A stretch of 64,000 nt of DNA from a bacterium YEK0313 (GTDB lineage Bacteria; Pseudomonadota; Alphaproteobacteria; Rhizobiales; Phreatobacteraceae). Both the position numbers and the translations under genes were made by a program. The notes beneath the pieces were generated by a model that did not search any database, had not been told where the DNA came from, and was given only the letters and a program-made list of their open reading frames with translations. The stretch lies in NCBI GenBank assembly GCA_000751295.2, contig CCMO02000003.1, forward strand, positions 1 to 64,000, given 5' to 3'. Below are positions 1 through 7,925 of the stretch, piece after piece. How positions within the stretch are numbered: position 1 is the stretch's first letter; each line of letters starts with the position of its first letter.

Positions 1-23
1 CGACGGCAGGCATGCCCGCGTCC

Positions 24-449
24 AGGGAGAAGAGAGGGGAGGAGAAAGAGGAGAGGGGGGAGAAGGAAAAAAGAGAAGAAAGGAGAGGAGGAAAAAAAGG
101 AAAGGAAAGGGAGGAGGAGAGAAGAGAAGAAGGGGGAGGGAGAGGAGAAAAAGAGAGAGGGGGAGAAGAGAAAGAGGAAAAAGGGAGAGAAAGAGAGAGA
201 GGGAGGGAGAGGGAAGAGGAAGAGGAGAGGGAGGGGAAGAGAAAGAAAGGAGAGAGAAGAAAGAAAGAAGAAAGAAAGAGGGGAAAGGGAAGAAAGGAAG
301 AAAGAGAAAGAGGAAGAGAGAAGGAAGAGAGAAAAGAGAGAGGAGGGAGAAGAAAAGAAGAGAGAAGAAGAGGAAAGAGAAAAGAAGGGAGGAGAGAAGA
401 GGGAAGGGAGAGGAAAAGGGAGGGAGGGGGAGGGGGAGGGGGGGGGAGG
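24..449. repeat. Uninterrupted 426-nt homopurine tract
   Basis: Every base from 24 to 449 on the plus strand is A or G, with no simple repeat period. Normal mixed sequence lies on both sides (1-23 and from about 470). The tract lies where the coiled coil of smc should continue; read on the minus strand it can encode only Phe, Leu, Ser and Pro. It cannot contain a stop codon in that direction, so the frame stays open without being meaningful. I see it as either an assembly or sequencing artefact near a contig end or, less likely, a real polypurine/polypyrimidine block. Confidence 0.9.
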
Positions 450-1880
450 CGAAGGGGACGCGAGGGGGAGGGCCGGGGCAGGGGCGGGGGCGGCTTCGAC
501 GGCCTCGGCCTCGGCCTCGATCAGGGCGGCGGAGGCGGCCTCGAGCTGCGCCTTCAGGGCCTCGAGACGCGCGGCATGATCGGAGCTCGCCTCGAGCTTC
601 GAGGTCTCCGCCTCGATCTCGGCGCGCTGGGCCTCGAGCCGCGCCAGCCGGTCGGAGACGTCGCGGATCGCCCGCTCGAGCTCGGTGCGCCGAGCGACCG
701 CCCCGGCCAATGCGGCGGTCGCGTCGGCAAAGGCCTTTTCGCTGTCGGCGAGCGTCGCCTCGGCGCCGGCAACCTGCTCGGCCGCCTCCTCGCCGGCCTC
801 GCGCGCGCCCTCGACAGCCTCGCGCAAGTCCTGCTCCTCGTTGGTGAGCCGGGCCAGCACACCGTCGGCATCGGCGCCAAGCGCCTTTTCGCGGGCGATA
901 TCGCCGTCGAGCTGGGCGACGCGCCGCTCGAGCTCGGCCATGCGCTCGCGCGCCCGCCGCTCCTCGCCGTCGAGCTGGTCGCGTGCCAGCACCAGGCGCT
1001 GCAGGGCCGCGGCCGCCTTGGCGGCCTCGTCGCGCAGGGCCGGCAGCTGATGGGCCGCGATCGCCTGCATCTTCGCGGCTTCGGCCTGGCCGGTGGTGCG
1101 CTCGGCCACGAGCCGCGTCTCGGTCTCGACCAGGCGCGAGGCCTCGCGCACCGCTTCGCCCGCCTCGCGGAACTTCAGGAAAACCAGCGTCGCCTCGGCC
1201 TTGCGGATATCCGCCGACAGGCCGCGGTAGCGGATCGCCTGGCGCGCCTGGCGCTTCAGGCTGTCGAGCTGGCCCTCGATCTGGGCGATCACCACTTCCA
1301 GCCGCTCGAGATTGGTCTCGGCCGCCTTCAGACGCGTCTCGGCCTCGTGCCGCCGGGCATAGAGGCCGGCAATGCCGGCCGCCTCTTCCAGAATGCGGCG
1401 GCGCGACTGGGGCTTGGCGTTGATGATCTCGCTGATCTGGCCCTGGCGGACCAGCGCCGGCGAGCGCGCGCCGGTGGAGGCATCGGCGAACAGGATCTGC
1501 ACGTCACGGGCGCGCACCTCGCGGCCGTTGATCTTGTAGATCGAACCCGCCTCGCGCTCGATGCGGCGCGAGACTTCCAGCGTGTCGTTGTCGTTGAACT
1601 GGGCCGGCGCCAGGCGCTGGCTGTTGTCGACGGTGAGCGTCACCTCGGCGGTGTTGCGCGCCGGCCGGTTGCCCGAACCAGAAAAGATCACGTCGTCCAT
1701 GCCGGACGCGCGCATGTTCTTGAACGAATTCTCGCCCATCACCCAGCGCAGCGCCTCGACGAGATTCGACTTGCCGCAGCCGTTCGGCCCGACCACGCCG
1801 GTCAGGCCCGGCTCGATCAGGAATTCCATCGGCTCGACGAAGGTCTTGAAGCCGAGAATGCGCAAGCGCGAGAACTTCAT
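450..1880 (-). CDS. smc: Chromosome segregation ATPase SMC, N-terminal part (truncated)
   Basis: SMC proteins form ring-shaped ATPases that compact and segregate the chromosome with ScpA and ScpB. The start ATG at 1880 gives MKFSRLRILGFKTF, typical of bacterial SMC. The Walker A motif GPNGCGKSN lies at residues 31-39, followed by the conserved GQISEIINAKP region near residue 140. A long Glu/Ala/Arg-rich coiled coil then runs from about residue 170 to 470. A full SMC is about 1150 residues; here only some 470 are recognisable before the sequence decays into the homopurine tract at 449. The hinge, second coiled coil and C-terminal ABC signature are therefore absent from the window. Identity is secure; the 3' boundary given is only where recognisable coding sequence ends. 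Confidence 0.88.
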
Positions 1881-2151
1881 GGGTCCCAGGACTCGCTACG
1901 ATCACTTCGCTGGATCGGTTTCGGGTGGGCATCCAACCTGCCACGATTCATCGGGGCGCGCCATATCTAGCGTTACAATCCTGTGGACCCCGCAAGATGT
2001 TGGTGATGACGGCGGCGCGGCGGCCGGGGCGCGGTGCCGGGGCGCGGCCGGCGATGTTGCGTCGCACGACTGCCCTCTTCGATGCGGCGGCACGATCGTG
2101 TTACATTTGCGTGACAAACGCAGGAACGGACGAACCGTTCAGGAGGAAACG

Positions 2152-2280
2152 ATGGTTTCGAAGACCCCGCGGACGCAGCCGCAAGGCAGCGTCAAGCTGG
2201 AAGACCGCTACGGCAAGGTTGCCATCAAGGCGGTGGCCGGCGCGATCGGCACGCAGAAGACGGCCAAGACCGGCTCCTGA
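2152..2280 (+). CDS. Tiny conserved-looking protein (42 aa), function unknown
   Basis: A 42-residue protein, Lys-rich (pI clearly basic), with no signal peptide or membrane segment. The start is set by a strong ribosome binding site, AGGAGG, at 2141-2146, and a good intrinsic terminator follows directly. The core (LEDRYGKVAIKAVAGAI) matches the core of a second tiny protein encoded at 3290-3469 (LAAHYRRIGIPAVSAAAAL): shared Leu, Tyr, Ile, Ala-Val and Ala at the same spacing. From memory, short proteins with this [HR]Y.[KR][IV][AG]I.AV pattern occur widely in Hyphomicrobiales, but no function is known to me. Confidence 0.7.
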   Translation: MVSKTPRTQPQGSVKLEDRYGKVAIKAVAGAIGTQKTAKTGS

Positions 2281-2295
2281 CCGGCACGGATGCAA

Positions 2296-2319
2296 AAAAG
2301 GCGGCTCGCGCCGCCTTTT
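2296..2319. terminator. Bidirectional intrinsic terminator
   Basis: A perfect 10-bp stem (2296-2305 with 2310-2319, loop TCGC) is flanked by an A run on the left and a T run on the right. It can end both the tiny gene ending at 2280 and the convergent lipoprotein gene ending at 2381. Confidence 0.8.
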
Positions 2320-2380
2320 GCCCTTCCAGAGGTCCGAGCAGGGAACCTGGACGCCGGATCGACGCCGAGGCGCCGACGCC

Positions 2381-2965
2381 TCAGCGCACGATCACGCGGG
2401 TGCCGACCGGAACGCGGTTGAACAGGTCGATCGCATGCTCGTTGTGCATGCGGATGCAGCCCGACGAGACGGCCTCGCCGATCTGCAGCGGCGAATTGGT
2501 GCCGTGGATGCGGTAGAGCGTGTCGCGGCCGTTCTGGTAGAGATAGAGCGCGCGCGAGCCCATCGGATTCTGCGGGCCGCCCTCCATGAAGGCCGGCAGT
2601 TGCGGCCAGCGGCGGCGCATTTCCGCCGGCGGCGTCCAGCTCGGCCATTCGGCCTTGCGCTGGATGGTCGCCGTGCCGGTCCAGCCGAAGGCCTCGTTGC
2701 CGACGGCGACCTGATAGCGGATGGCCGTGCCGCCTTCCTCGACCAGGAACAGGTGCTTGGAGGCGGTCTCGACGATGATCGTGCCCGGCGCTTCCTGGGT
2801 GCGATAGGGCACGCGCAGCGGCATGCGCCAGTAATCCATCTCGACCTGCGGGCCCTGCGCCATCAGGGTGGCGTCCCGCTCGGACACCGGCCTGACCGCA
2901 TTCACCGTCTGATTGTTGCAGCCGGCAAGCGCCACGGCCGCCAGCGCGAGGATGCCCCACCGCAT
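2381..2965 (-). CDS. L,D-transpeptidase (YkuD domain) lipoprotein
   Basis: L,D-transpeptidases make 3-3 peptidoglycan cross-links or attach proteins to peptidoglycan in the periplasm. The start at 2965 gives a short hydrophobic signal ending in the lipobox LAGC, preceded by an AAAAGGA ribosome site; a longer open frame to 3181 lacks these features and is rejected. The YkuD domain fills the second half: His154 in IHGTNSP and the catalytic Cys170 in SSGCIRM, with Arg172, are all present. The protein is 194 residues, normal for a single-domain member. It is convergent with the tiny gene at 2152-2280. Hyphomicrobiales carry many paralogues, so the exact role is not predictable. Confidence 0.9.
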   Translation of the reverse strand: MRWGILALAAVALAGCNNQTVNAVRPVSERDATLMAQGPQVEMDYWRMPLRVPYRTQEAPGTIIVETASKHLFLVEEGGTAIRYQVAVGNEAFGWTGTATIQRKAEWPSWTPPAEMRRRWPQLPAFMEGGPQNPMGSRALYLYQNGRDTLYRIHGTNSPLQIGEAVSSGCIRMHNEHAIDLFNRVPVGTRVIVR

Positions 2966-3289
2966 GCCCAGGTCCTTTTCCGATGCCCTGGGTCGCCGGA
3001 TGGCGAGGGGGTCCAGGGAACTCTTGTGAATTGCTTTGTAAGTCTTGTGGCGAAGACATGACTTTTGGTCAACGTGCCCCCGCGCGGGGCCGTGGCAAAA
3101 TGCGCATCTCTGTTGCATTTCTGCCATGACGTGCCACGTCATCCGTCGACCCCCGTCGCAAAGAGAGCCGTTCGCCGCCACGATCCCTCCACGATCGGAA
3201 CCAATGGCTGCCGCACCGCACGCTTAACTCTCTCTCCAGCCGACGCGAGCCCTATGCAAGCCCGCCCGGTGCCTTTGGAGATCAGACCT
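2966..3289. other. Intergenic region between divergent genes
   Basis: About 320 bp separate the lipoprotein gene (minus) from the tiny gene at 3290 (plus). It should hold both promoters. I see no convincing -35/-10 pair, structured RNA or further gene. An in-frame ATG at 3254 could extend the plus-strand gene by 12 residues but has no ribosome site. Confidence 0.5.
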
Positions 3290-3469
3290 ATGACCTTCGC
3301 CCCGACGGCCGTCACCGTCGCTGCCGAAACATCCGGCGATCCGCTCGCCGCGCACTATCGCCGGATCGGTATCCCCGCCGTATCGGCAGCCGCAGCCCTG
3401 ACGAAGCCCTCAAGATCCAAGGTGCCGGCAAGACCGGCTCACCGGCCGATCGAGGAGTTCGTCGACTGA
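3290..3469 (+). CDS. Tiny protein (59 aa), paralogue of the one at 2152-2280
   Basis: The start ATG at 3290 has GGAG nine bases upstream. The protein has an Ala/Thr-rich N-terminus, the core HYRRIGIPAVSAAAAL, and a basic Pro-rich tail ending EEFVD. The core aligns without gaps to the tiny protein 1 kb upstream (see that entry). The 3' region carries a candidate sRNA with its own terminator (3505-3602), so the gene and RNA may be one transcript. No function is known to me; the call as a real gene rests on the paralogy and ribosome site. Confidence 0.55.
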   Translation: MTFAPTAVTVAAETSGDPLAAHYRRIGIPAVSAAAALTKPSRSKVPARPAHRPIEEFVD

Positions 3470-3494
3470 ACTTTGCGGCCGTCACGGGCGACCG

Positions 3495-3539
3495 TCATGG
3501 GTTCGGTCTCCAGAAGAGCCGGTTCCGACCGGTCTTCAT
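3495..3539 (-). CDS. Possible 14-residue micro-ORF with a perfect Shine-Dalgarno
   Basis: On the minus strand, AAAGGAGGT sits five bases before an ATG at 3539 that opens MKTGRNRLFWRPNP and stops at 3495. The ribosome site is the best match to the anti-Shine-Dalgarno in the window. It lies just after the terminator of the LysE-type gene, so it would need its own promoter. The same bases read on the plus strand form an anti-Shine-Dalgarno segment of a candidate sRNA. The two readings compete and I cannot decide between them. Confidence 0.3.
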   Translation of the reverse strand: MKTGRNRLFWRPNP

Positions 3540-3602
3540 GACTACCTCCTTTAGCCTCTCCTGAATCACTTCAAGGCCGGTCCTCAGGACCGGCCTTTTT
3601 TT
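3505..3602 (+). ncRNA. Candidate 3'UTR-derived sRNA with anti-Shine-Dalgarno segment
   Basis: Downstream of the tiny gene ending at 3469 the plus strand shows a small hairpin (3519-3523 with 3528-3532), then an unpaired pyrimidine-rich stretch with ACCTCCTTT at 3544-3552 and a second CCTCTCC. A strong intrinsic terminator follows at 3573-3602. This layout resembles alphaproteobacterial anti-SD sRNAs, such as the cuckoo/CcsR family, which are co-transcribed with small upstream genes. The resemblance is architectural only; the 5' end is a guess. Confidence 0.35.
3573..3602. terminator. Strong intrinsic terminator, bidirectional
   Basis: A 10-bp GC-rich stem (3573-3582 with 3588-3597, loop CTCAG) is followed by seven T residues on the plus strand. 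The minus-strand side also carries Ts after the stem only weakly, so it mainly serves the plus-strand transcript, but it sits 15 bp past the end of the LysE-type gene as well. Confidence 0.75.
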
Positions 3603-3616
3603 CCGGACCGCCTTTT

Positions 3617-4255
3617 TCACGGCTGGCCCCTGAGCCAGGCGGAGACGAGGCTGACGGCGATCGCCCACATGACGCAGGCGATCAGCCCGTCGAGAATGCG
3701 CCAGGCGACCGGCCGCGCGAAAACCGGCGCGAGCAGGCGCGCGCCGAAGCCGAGGCCATAGAACCAGACCGCCGAGGCGGTCATGGCGCCGCCGGCGAAG
3801 GCCAGCCTTTCGGCGCCGGCAAAGCGGGCCGACAGGCTGCCGACCAGCACGACGGTGTCGAGATAGACGTGCGGATTGAGCCAGGTGAAGGCGAGCGCCG
3901 CGGCAAGGGTCGCCCTGAGATCGCCGGCCTGGCCCTCGGCCGCCACCAGCGTGCCGGGATTGAGCGCCCGGCGGGCGGCGAGCCAGCCATAGGCGGCGAG
4001 AAACGCAGCGCCGCCGAGCGTCGCGACCGTCAGAAGGCCGGGCGTCGCGCGGACCAGCGTGCCGAGCCCGGCGACGCCCGCCGCGATCAGGATCGCGTCG
4101 GACAGCGCGCAGACCGTCGTCACGGCCAGGACGTGCCGGCGAATCAGGCCCTGCCGCAGCACGAAGGCATTCTGGGCGCCGATCGCGACGATCAGGCCGA
4201 CGCCGATGAGAAAGCCGGCGAGCGCCGCCTGGAGGAAAGGATAGGCCTGATTCAT
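3617..4255 (-). CDS. LysE/ArgO family amino-acid exporter
   Basis: Members of this family export basic amino acids or other small amines across the inner membrane. The 212-residue protein opens with FLIGVGLIVAIGAQNAFVLRQGL, the diagnostic first helix of LysE/ArgO with the GAQNAFVLRQG signature. About six hydrophobic segments follow, including the conserved FTWLNPHVYLDT segment near residue 125. Length matches ArgO (about 210). No LysG/ArgP-type regulator is adjacent; the gene stands alone and converges on the terminator at 3573-3602. Arginine or lysine export is the likely role but the substrate is inferred. Confidence 0.88.
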   Translation of the reverse strand: MNQAYPFLQAALAGFLIGVGLIVAIGAQNAFVLRQGLIRRHVLAVTTVCALSDAILIAAGVAGLGTLVRATPGLLTVATLGGAAFLAAYGWLAARRALNPGTLVAAEGQAGDLRATLAAALAFTWLNPHVYLDTVVLVGSLSARFAGAERLAFAGGAMTASAVWFYGLGFGARLLAPVFARPVAWRILDGLIACVMWAIAVSLVSAWLRGQP

Positions 4256-4442
4256 GCGCCGGGATTAGGCCGGCGGCCGGTCGCCGGCAAGATCGTCCGG
4301 CAAATCCATTTGCCGGCATCGGTGTCATGGCCGCGTCATGGTCTGGCCTTCTTGTCGCGGCCGGCTTTCCAGGCCGGCACGAATTGGGCTAGGCCGGAAC
4401 AGCAAGGCGGGTCGCCCCGGCGTCCCATTCGGAGCTTGAGCC

Positions 4443-5417
4443 ATGTTTAACGCCTATGCCGTCGAGAACGAGGCTCTCGTCCGGATCGACACGACACCCG
4501 ACGCGGTGCCAGCCAATGTCAAATGGGTCGACCTGCTGCAGCCGGTGCAGGGCGAGGACAAGCTCCTGGAAAAATGCCTCGGCGTCGAGATCCCGACGCG
4601 CGAGGAAATGCTGGAGATCGAACCGTCGAGCCGGCTCTATGTCGACCACGGCGTGCGCTACATGACCGCGACGCTGCTCTGCAACACCGAGCTCGGCGCG
4701 CCGAAGCTCACCCAGATCTCCTTCGTGCTGTCGCCGACCCGGCTGATCACCGTGCGCTACGACACGCCGAAACCGATCAATCTGTTCCTCAACCGGTCGC
4801 AGAAGCCCGGCTCGCTGCAGGCGAGCCCGGAAGCGATCATGACCGGGCTGCTCGACACGATCGTCGACCGGATCGCCGACATCCTGGAGCGCGTCGGCGA
4901 GGAGATCGAGCAGGCTTCGAGCCGCATCTTCAGCGGCGGCCACGGCGCGCGCGGCGCATCCGAGACCTTCCAGGACGTGCTGCAGACCCTCGGCACCAAG
5001 GGCGAGCTCGTCTCGAAAGCCCGCGAAAGCCTCGTCTCGATCAACCGCCTCGTCCTGTTCCTGGCGACCGAGATCGAAGGCAGCAAGGTCTCGAAGGAGG
5101 TCCGGGCACTGCTGAAGAGCCAGAGCCGCGACGCCGAATCGCTGACCCAGCACTGCGATTCGCTCGCGGCCAAGATCACCTTCCTGCTCGACGCCGTGCT
5201 CGGCCTCATTGGCATCGAGCAGAACAACATCGTCAAGATCTTCGCGGTGCTCTCGGTGGTGTTCATGCCGCCGACCCTGGTCGGCACCATCTACGGCATG
5301 AACTTCAAGGCCATGCCCGAGCTCGGCTGGGACTTCGGCTATCCCATGGCCCTGATCCTGATGATCCTGTCGGGCGTCGTGCCCTATTGGTGGTTCCGCA
5401 AGAAGGGCTGGCTGTAG
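4443..5417 (+). CDS. corA: CorA-family divalent metal ion channel (magnesium transporter)
   Basis: CorA is a pentameric inner-membrane channel for Mg2+ (also Co2+, Ni2+). The 324-residue protein has the large acidic/helical cytoplasmic domain followed by two C-terminal membrane helices. The pore signature YGMNF is at residues 284-288, before the loop and the last helix ending in the basic tail FRKKGWL. The start ATG has GGAG eight bases upstream. The gene is monocistronic, followed by a terminator at 5496-5516. Confidence 0.95.
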   Translation: MFNAYAVENEALVRIDTTPDAVPANVKWVDLLQPVQGEDKLLEKCLGVEIPTREEMLEIEPSSRLYVDHGVRYMTATLLCNTELGAPKLTQISFVLSPTRLITVRYDTPKPINLFLNRSQKPGSLQASPEAIMTGLLDTIVDRIADILERVGEEIEQASSRIFSGGHGARGASETFQDVLQTLGTKGELVSKARESLVSINRLVLFLATEIEGSKVSKEVRALLKSQSRDAESLTQHCDSLAAKITFLLDAVLGLIGIEQNNIVKIFAVLSVVFMPPTLVGTIYGMNFKAMPELGWDFGYPMALILMILSGVVPYWWFRKKGWL

Positions 5418-5495
5418 GGTCTGGCGCGGGCGCGGCCGCTTCCCAGGAACATTCGGCCGGGCCGTCGATGCGGCGGGTCGCTTCCGAACGAAAAA

Positions 5496-5516
5496 GGGCC
5501 GGCACGCGGCCGGCCC
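5496..5516. terminator. Terminator hairpin between convergent genes
   Basis: An 8-bp perfect stem (GGGCCGGC 5496-5503 with 5509-5516, loop ACGCG) is flanked by five A residues on the left. It fits termination of the minus-strand gene ending at 5542 best and may also stop corA transcription. Confidence 0.65.
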
Positions 5517-5541
5517 CTTCTGCGGGATCGTCGCCGCCACG

Positions 5542-5961
5542 TCAGCCGCGCGCCTGCCACTTCAGGCCGACGACCTGCAATTCAGCGATCAGGGCGACGA
5601 ACACCGCCTGGGCGGTGACGAAGGCGACGCCCAGCATGCCCGGGCTGATCGCGCCCGACAGCATCACGGCGAAGCTCTCGATCACCCAGAGCGCATTGAT
5701 GCCGACAATGGTCCAGACCGCGCCGCGGCTGGGTACGGGACGGGCCGCGGCAAGGCCGACGCCGAGCGCGAAAGGCAAGAGGATCGCGCCGGCCAGCATC
5801 AGATAGGCGCGGGGAATGGCGAGCAGCGGCTCGAGCAGGCCGGCGCCGATCAGCAGGAGAACGCCCATGGCGCCCGACGTCACGGCGTCGAAGGCGAGCA
5901 GGCGGCGCAGCATGACGGCGGCGTCGGAAGTGCGGAACAGGGTGGCGGCGATGGTCGACAT
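5542..5961 (-). CDS. Small integral membrane protein, four predicted helices
   Basis: The 139-residue protein has four clear hydrophobic segments (about residues 25-45, 48-73, 82-103 and 107-130) and no catalytic motif. It lies divergent to an XRE/MmyB-type regulator with a 192-bp shared promoter region. In several genomes such regulators control the membrane protein or reductase next to them, so this is the likely target. Function unknown. Confidence 0.75.
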   Translation of the reverse strand: MSTIAATLFRTSDAAVMLRRLLAFDAVTSGAMGVLLLIGAGLLEPLLAIPRAYLMLAGAILLPFALGVGLAAARPVPSRGAVWTIVGINALWVIESFAVMLSGAISPGMLGVAFVTAQAVFVALIAELQVVGLKWQARG

Positions 5962-6153
5962 GACGGGGTCCTCGGGGCTGGGCTTCGATGTCTCGGGTTC
6001 GGGCCGGGAACGAGCGGCCCGTCGACATGGCCATCATCGAGCGACCGGCGAGGCGGGTCGATTACCTCCGAGGTCATTGGTCCGCCGCCCGGCAACGGCT
6101 AACGTCCGGTCCCGACACGCCCCCGTCACCGACAACGCCCGCAGTTCCGCACC

Positions 6154-6966
6154 ATGCCGCAAGCCTCGACCGCCCAGCGCCCCGTCGGCGATCATCTGCG
6201 CGAATGGCGCCAGCGCCGCCGCCTCAGCCAGCTCGACCTTGCGACCGAAGCCAATATTTCGACGCGCCATCTGAGCTTCGTGGAAACCGGCCGGTCGGCG
6301 CCGAGCCGCGAAATGATCCTGCACCTCGCCGAGCAGCTCGACGTACCCCTGCGCGAGCGCAACGTCCTGCTGGTGGCGGCGGGGTTCGCCCCGATCTTTC
6401 CTGAGCGCAGGCTCGACGATCCCGCGATCGCCAGCGCGCGGCGCGCCATCGACATCGTCCTGGCCGGCCACGAGCCCTACCCGGCGGTCGCCATCGACCG
6501 GCACTGGAACCTGGTCGCCGCCAACAATGCCATCGGTCCGTTCCTCGAAGGCTGCGATGCCGCACTGGTCGCCGCGCCGATCAATGCGCTGCGGCTCAGC
6601 CTGCACCCGCGCGGCCTCGCGCCGCGCATCGACAATTTCGGCGAGTGGCGCGCCCACCTGCTCGCCCGCCTGCGCCATCAGATCGAGGTGACCGCCGATC
6701 CGGTCCTGGAGGAGCTGCACCGGGAGGTTTCCGGCTATCCGGTGCCGCTCGCCCCGCCCCATCAGAGCCGCGGCCAGGAAGCGCATGACCTGTTCGTGCC
6801 GCTGCGGCTGAGAACCGCGGCCGGACGGCTCGCCTTCATCAGCACGACGACCGTGTTCGGCACGCCGGTCGACGTGACGCTGGCGGAGCTCGCGATCGAA
6901 GCCTTCCTGCCGGCCGATCAGGCGACCGGCGACATCCTGCGCCGCCTCGCGGAGGAGGAAGGCTAG
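6154..6966 (+). CDS. XRE-family regulator with MmyB-like ligand-binding domain
   Basis: Residues 10-65 form a helix-turn-helix of the XRE type (LREWRQRRRLSQLDLATEAN, then ISTRHLSFVETGRSAPSRE). The rest matches the MmyB-like domain, a PAS-like fold reported to bind fatty acid or other hydrophobic ligands: the core VAIDRHWNLVAANNAIGPFL near residue 110 is characteristic. Length 270, normal for the family. It diverges from the membrane protein at 5542-5961, its probable target. A second regulator of the same class is at 62819-63682. Confidence 0.88.
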   Translation: MPQASTAQRPVGDHLREWRQRRRLSQLDLATEANISTRHLSFVETGRSAPSREMILHLAEQLDVPLRERNVLLVAAGFAPIFPERRLDDPAIASARRAIDIVLAGHEPYPAVAIDRHWNLVAANNAIGPFLEGCDAALVAAPINALRLSLHPRGLAPRIDNFGEWRAHLLARLRHQIEVTADPVLEELHREVSGYPVPLAPPHQSRGQEAHDLFVPLRLRTAAGRLAFISTTTVFGTPVDVTLAELAIEAFLPADQATGDILRRLAEEEG

Positions 6967-7037
6967 ATCAAGCCGACCGGCACTGCATCAAGGTTAGCCG
7001 CGCTCGCGCCGGGAAGAAGACCGGACCACGGCACGTC

Positions 7038-7775
7038 TCAGACGTGCTGGCCGCCATTGATATGGATCTCGGCGCCGTTCAGGTAGCTCGATGTCTCGGT
7101 GCACAGGACATAGATGATCTTGGCGACCTCGTCCGGCGTGCCGAGCCGGCGCATCGGAATCTGCTCGACGATCTTCTCGGTGCCCGGCGACAGGATCGAG
7201 GTGTCGATCTCGCCCGGTGCGATGGCGTTGACGCGAATGCCGTGCGGCGCGAAGTCGGCCGCCATTTCGCGGGTCAGCCCGGCGAGCGCGGCCTTGGAGG
7301 TGGCATAGGCCGCGCCGGCGAAAGGATGCACGCGCGAACCGGCGATCGAGGTGACGTTGACGATCGAGCCCTTGGCCTCCTTCAACTCGGCGAGCAGGCC
7401 GCGGGCAAGCAGGATCGAGGCGAAGAAGTTCACCTGGAACACCTGCTGCCAGACGGTGAGCGGGGTGTGCAGCGAATCGAGCCGGCCGCCGGCCTCGGCT
7501 TTCGGCGAGATGCCGGCATTGTTGACGAGGGCCTCCAGCCGGCCGCCGGTCAGGCGATTGCGGATCTCGTCAATGGCCCGCTCGGTGTCGGCAGGATCGG
7601 CGAGGTCGACCTGGATGTGATCCTCGGGCCCCATTTCCCAGGGGCAGTTCTCCGGAAAGGCCTGGCGCGAGCAGGTGATCACCCGCCAGCCGGCCGAGGA
7701 GAAACGCTTGACGGTCGCATGGCCGATGCCGCGGCTGGCACCGGTGAGGAGAAGGGTTCGACGAGGCTGGTTCAC
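7038..7775 (-). CDS. Short-chain dehydrogenase/reductase (SDR)
   Basis: Classical SDR fold: the NAD(P)-binding TGASRGIG motif near the N-terminus, NNAG near residue 90, and the catalytic Ser, Tyr and Lys (YATSK after the SIVNVTS segment). The C-terminus has the usual NAIAPGEIDT segment and ends in INGGQHV. The GTG at 7775 (VNQPRRTLLLTG) is preferred over the ATG at 7800 because GGGGA lies about 10 bases before it and the protein then starts near the fold; the longer start would add eight residues. The gene diverges from eutB. Whether it acts on an ethanolamine-derived aldehyde or alcohol is not shown. Confidence 0.88.
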   Translation of the reverse strand: MNQPRRTLLLTGASRGIGHATVKRFSSAGWRVITCSRQAFPENCPWEMGPEDHIQVDLADPADTERAIDEIRNRLTGGRLEALVNNAGISPKAEAGGRLDSLHTPLTVWQQVFQVNFFASILLARGLLAELKEAKGSIVNVTSIAGSRVHPFAGAAYATSKAALAGLTREMAADFAPHGIRVNAIAPGEIDTSILSPGTEKIVEQIPMRRLGTPDEVAKIIYVLCTETSSYLNGAEIHINGGQHV

Positions 7776-7925
7776 GATCGCTTCCCCAGGGGTCTGGCAT
7801 GGCATTCGCTTCCGCAATGCGCAGGGCGGCATTCCGGCGCGGCCCTCAATATGGATCTCGAGGGTCGCCGCGCCACTCTCCTTAGATCATATTGATGTCG
7901 GCTGGATACACGATCAGGAGATGCG

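Noticed and set aside
12..1970. Open frame of 652 codons on the plus strand opposite smc
   Set aside because: Its first third is an Arg/Glu/Gly-only translation of the homopurine tract and the rest is the antisense of clear smc sequence.
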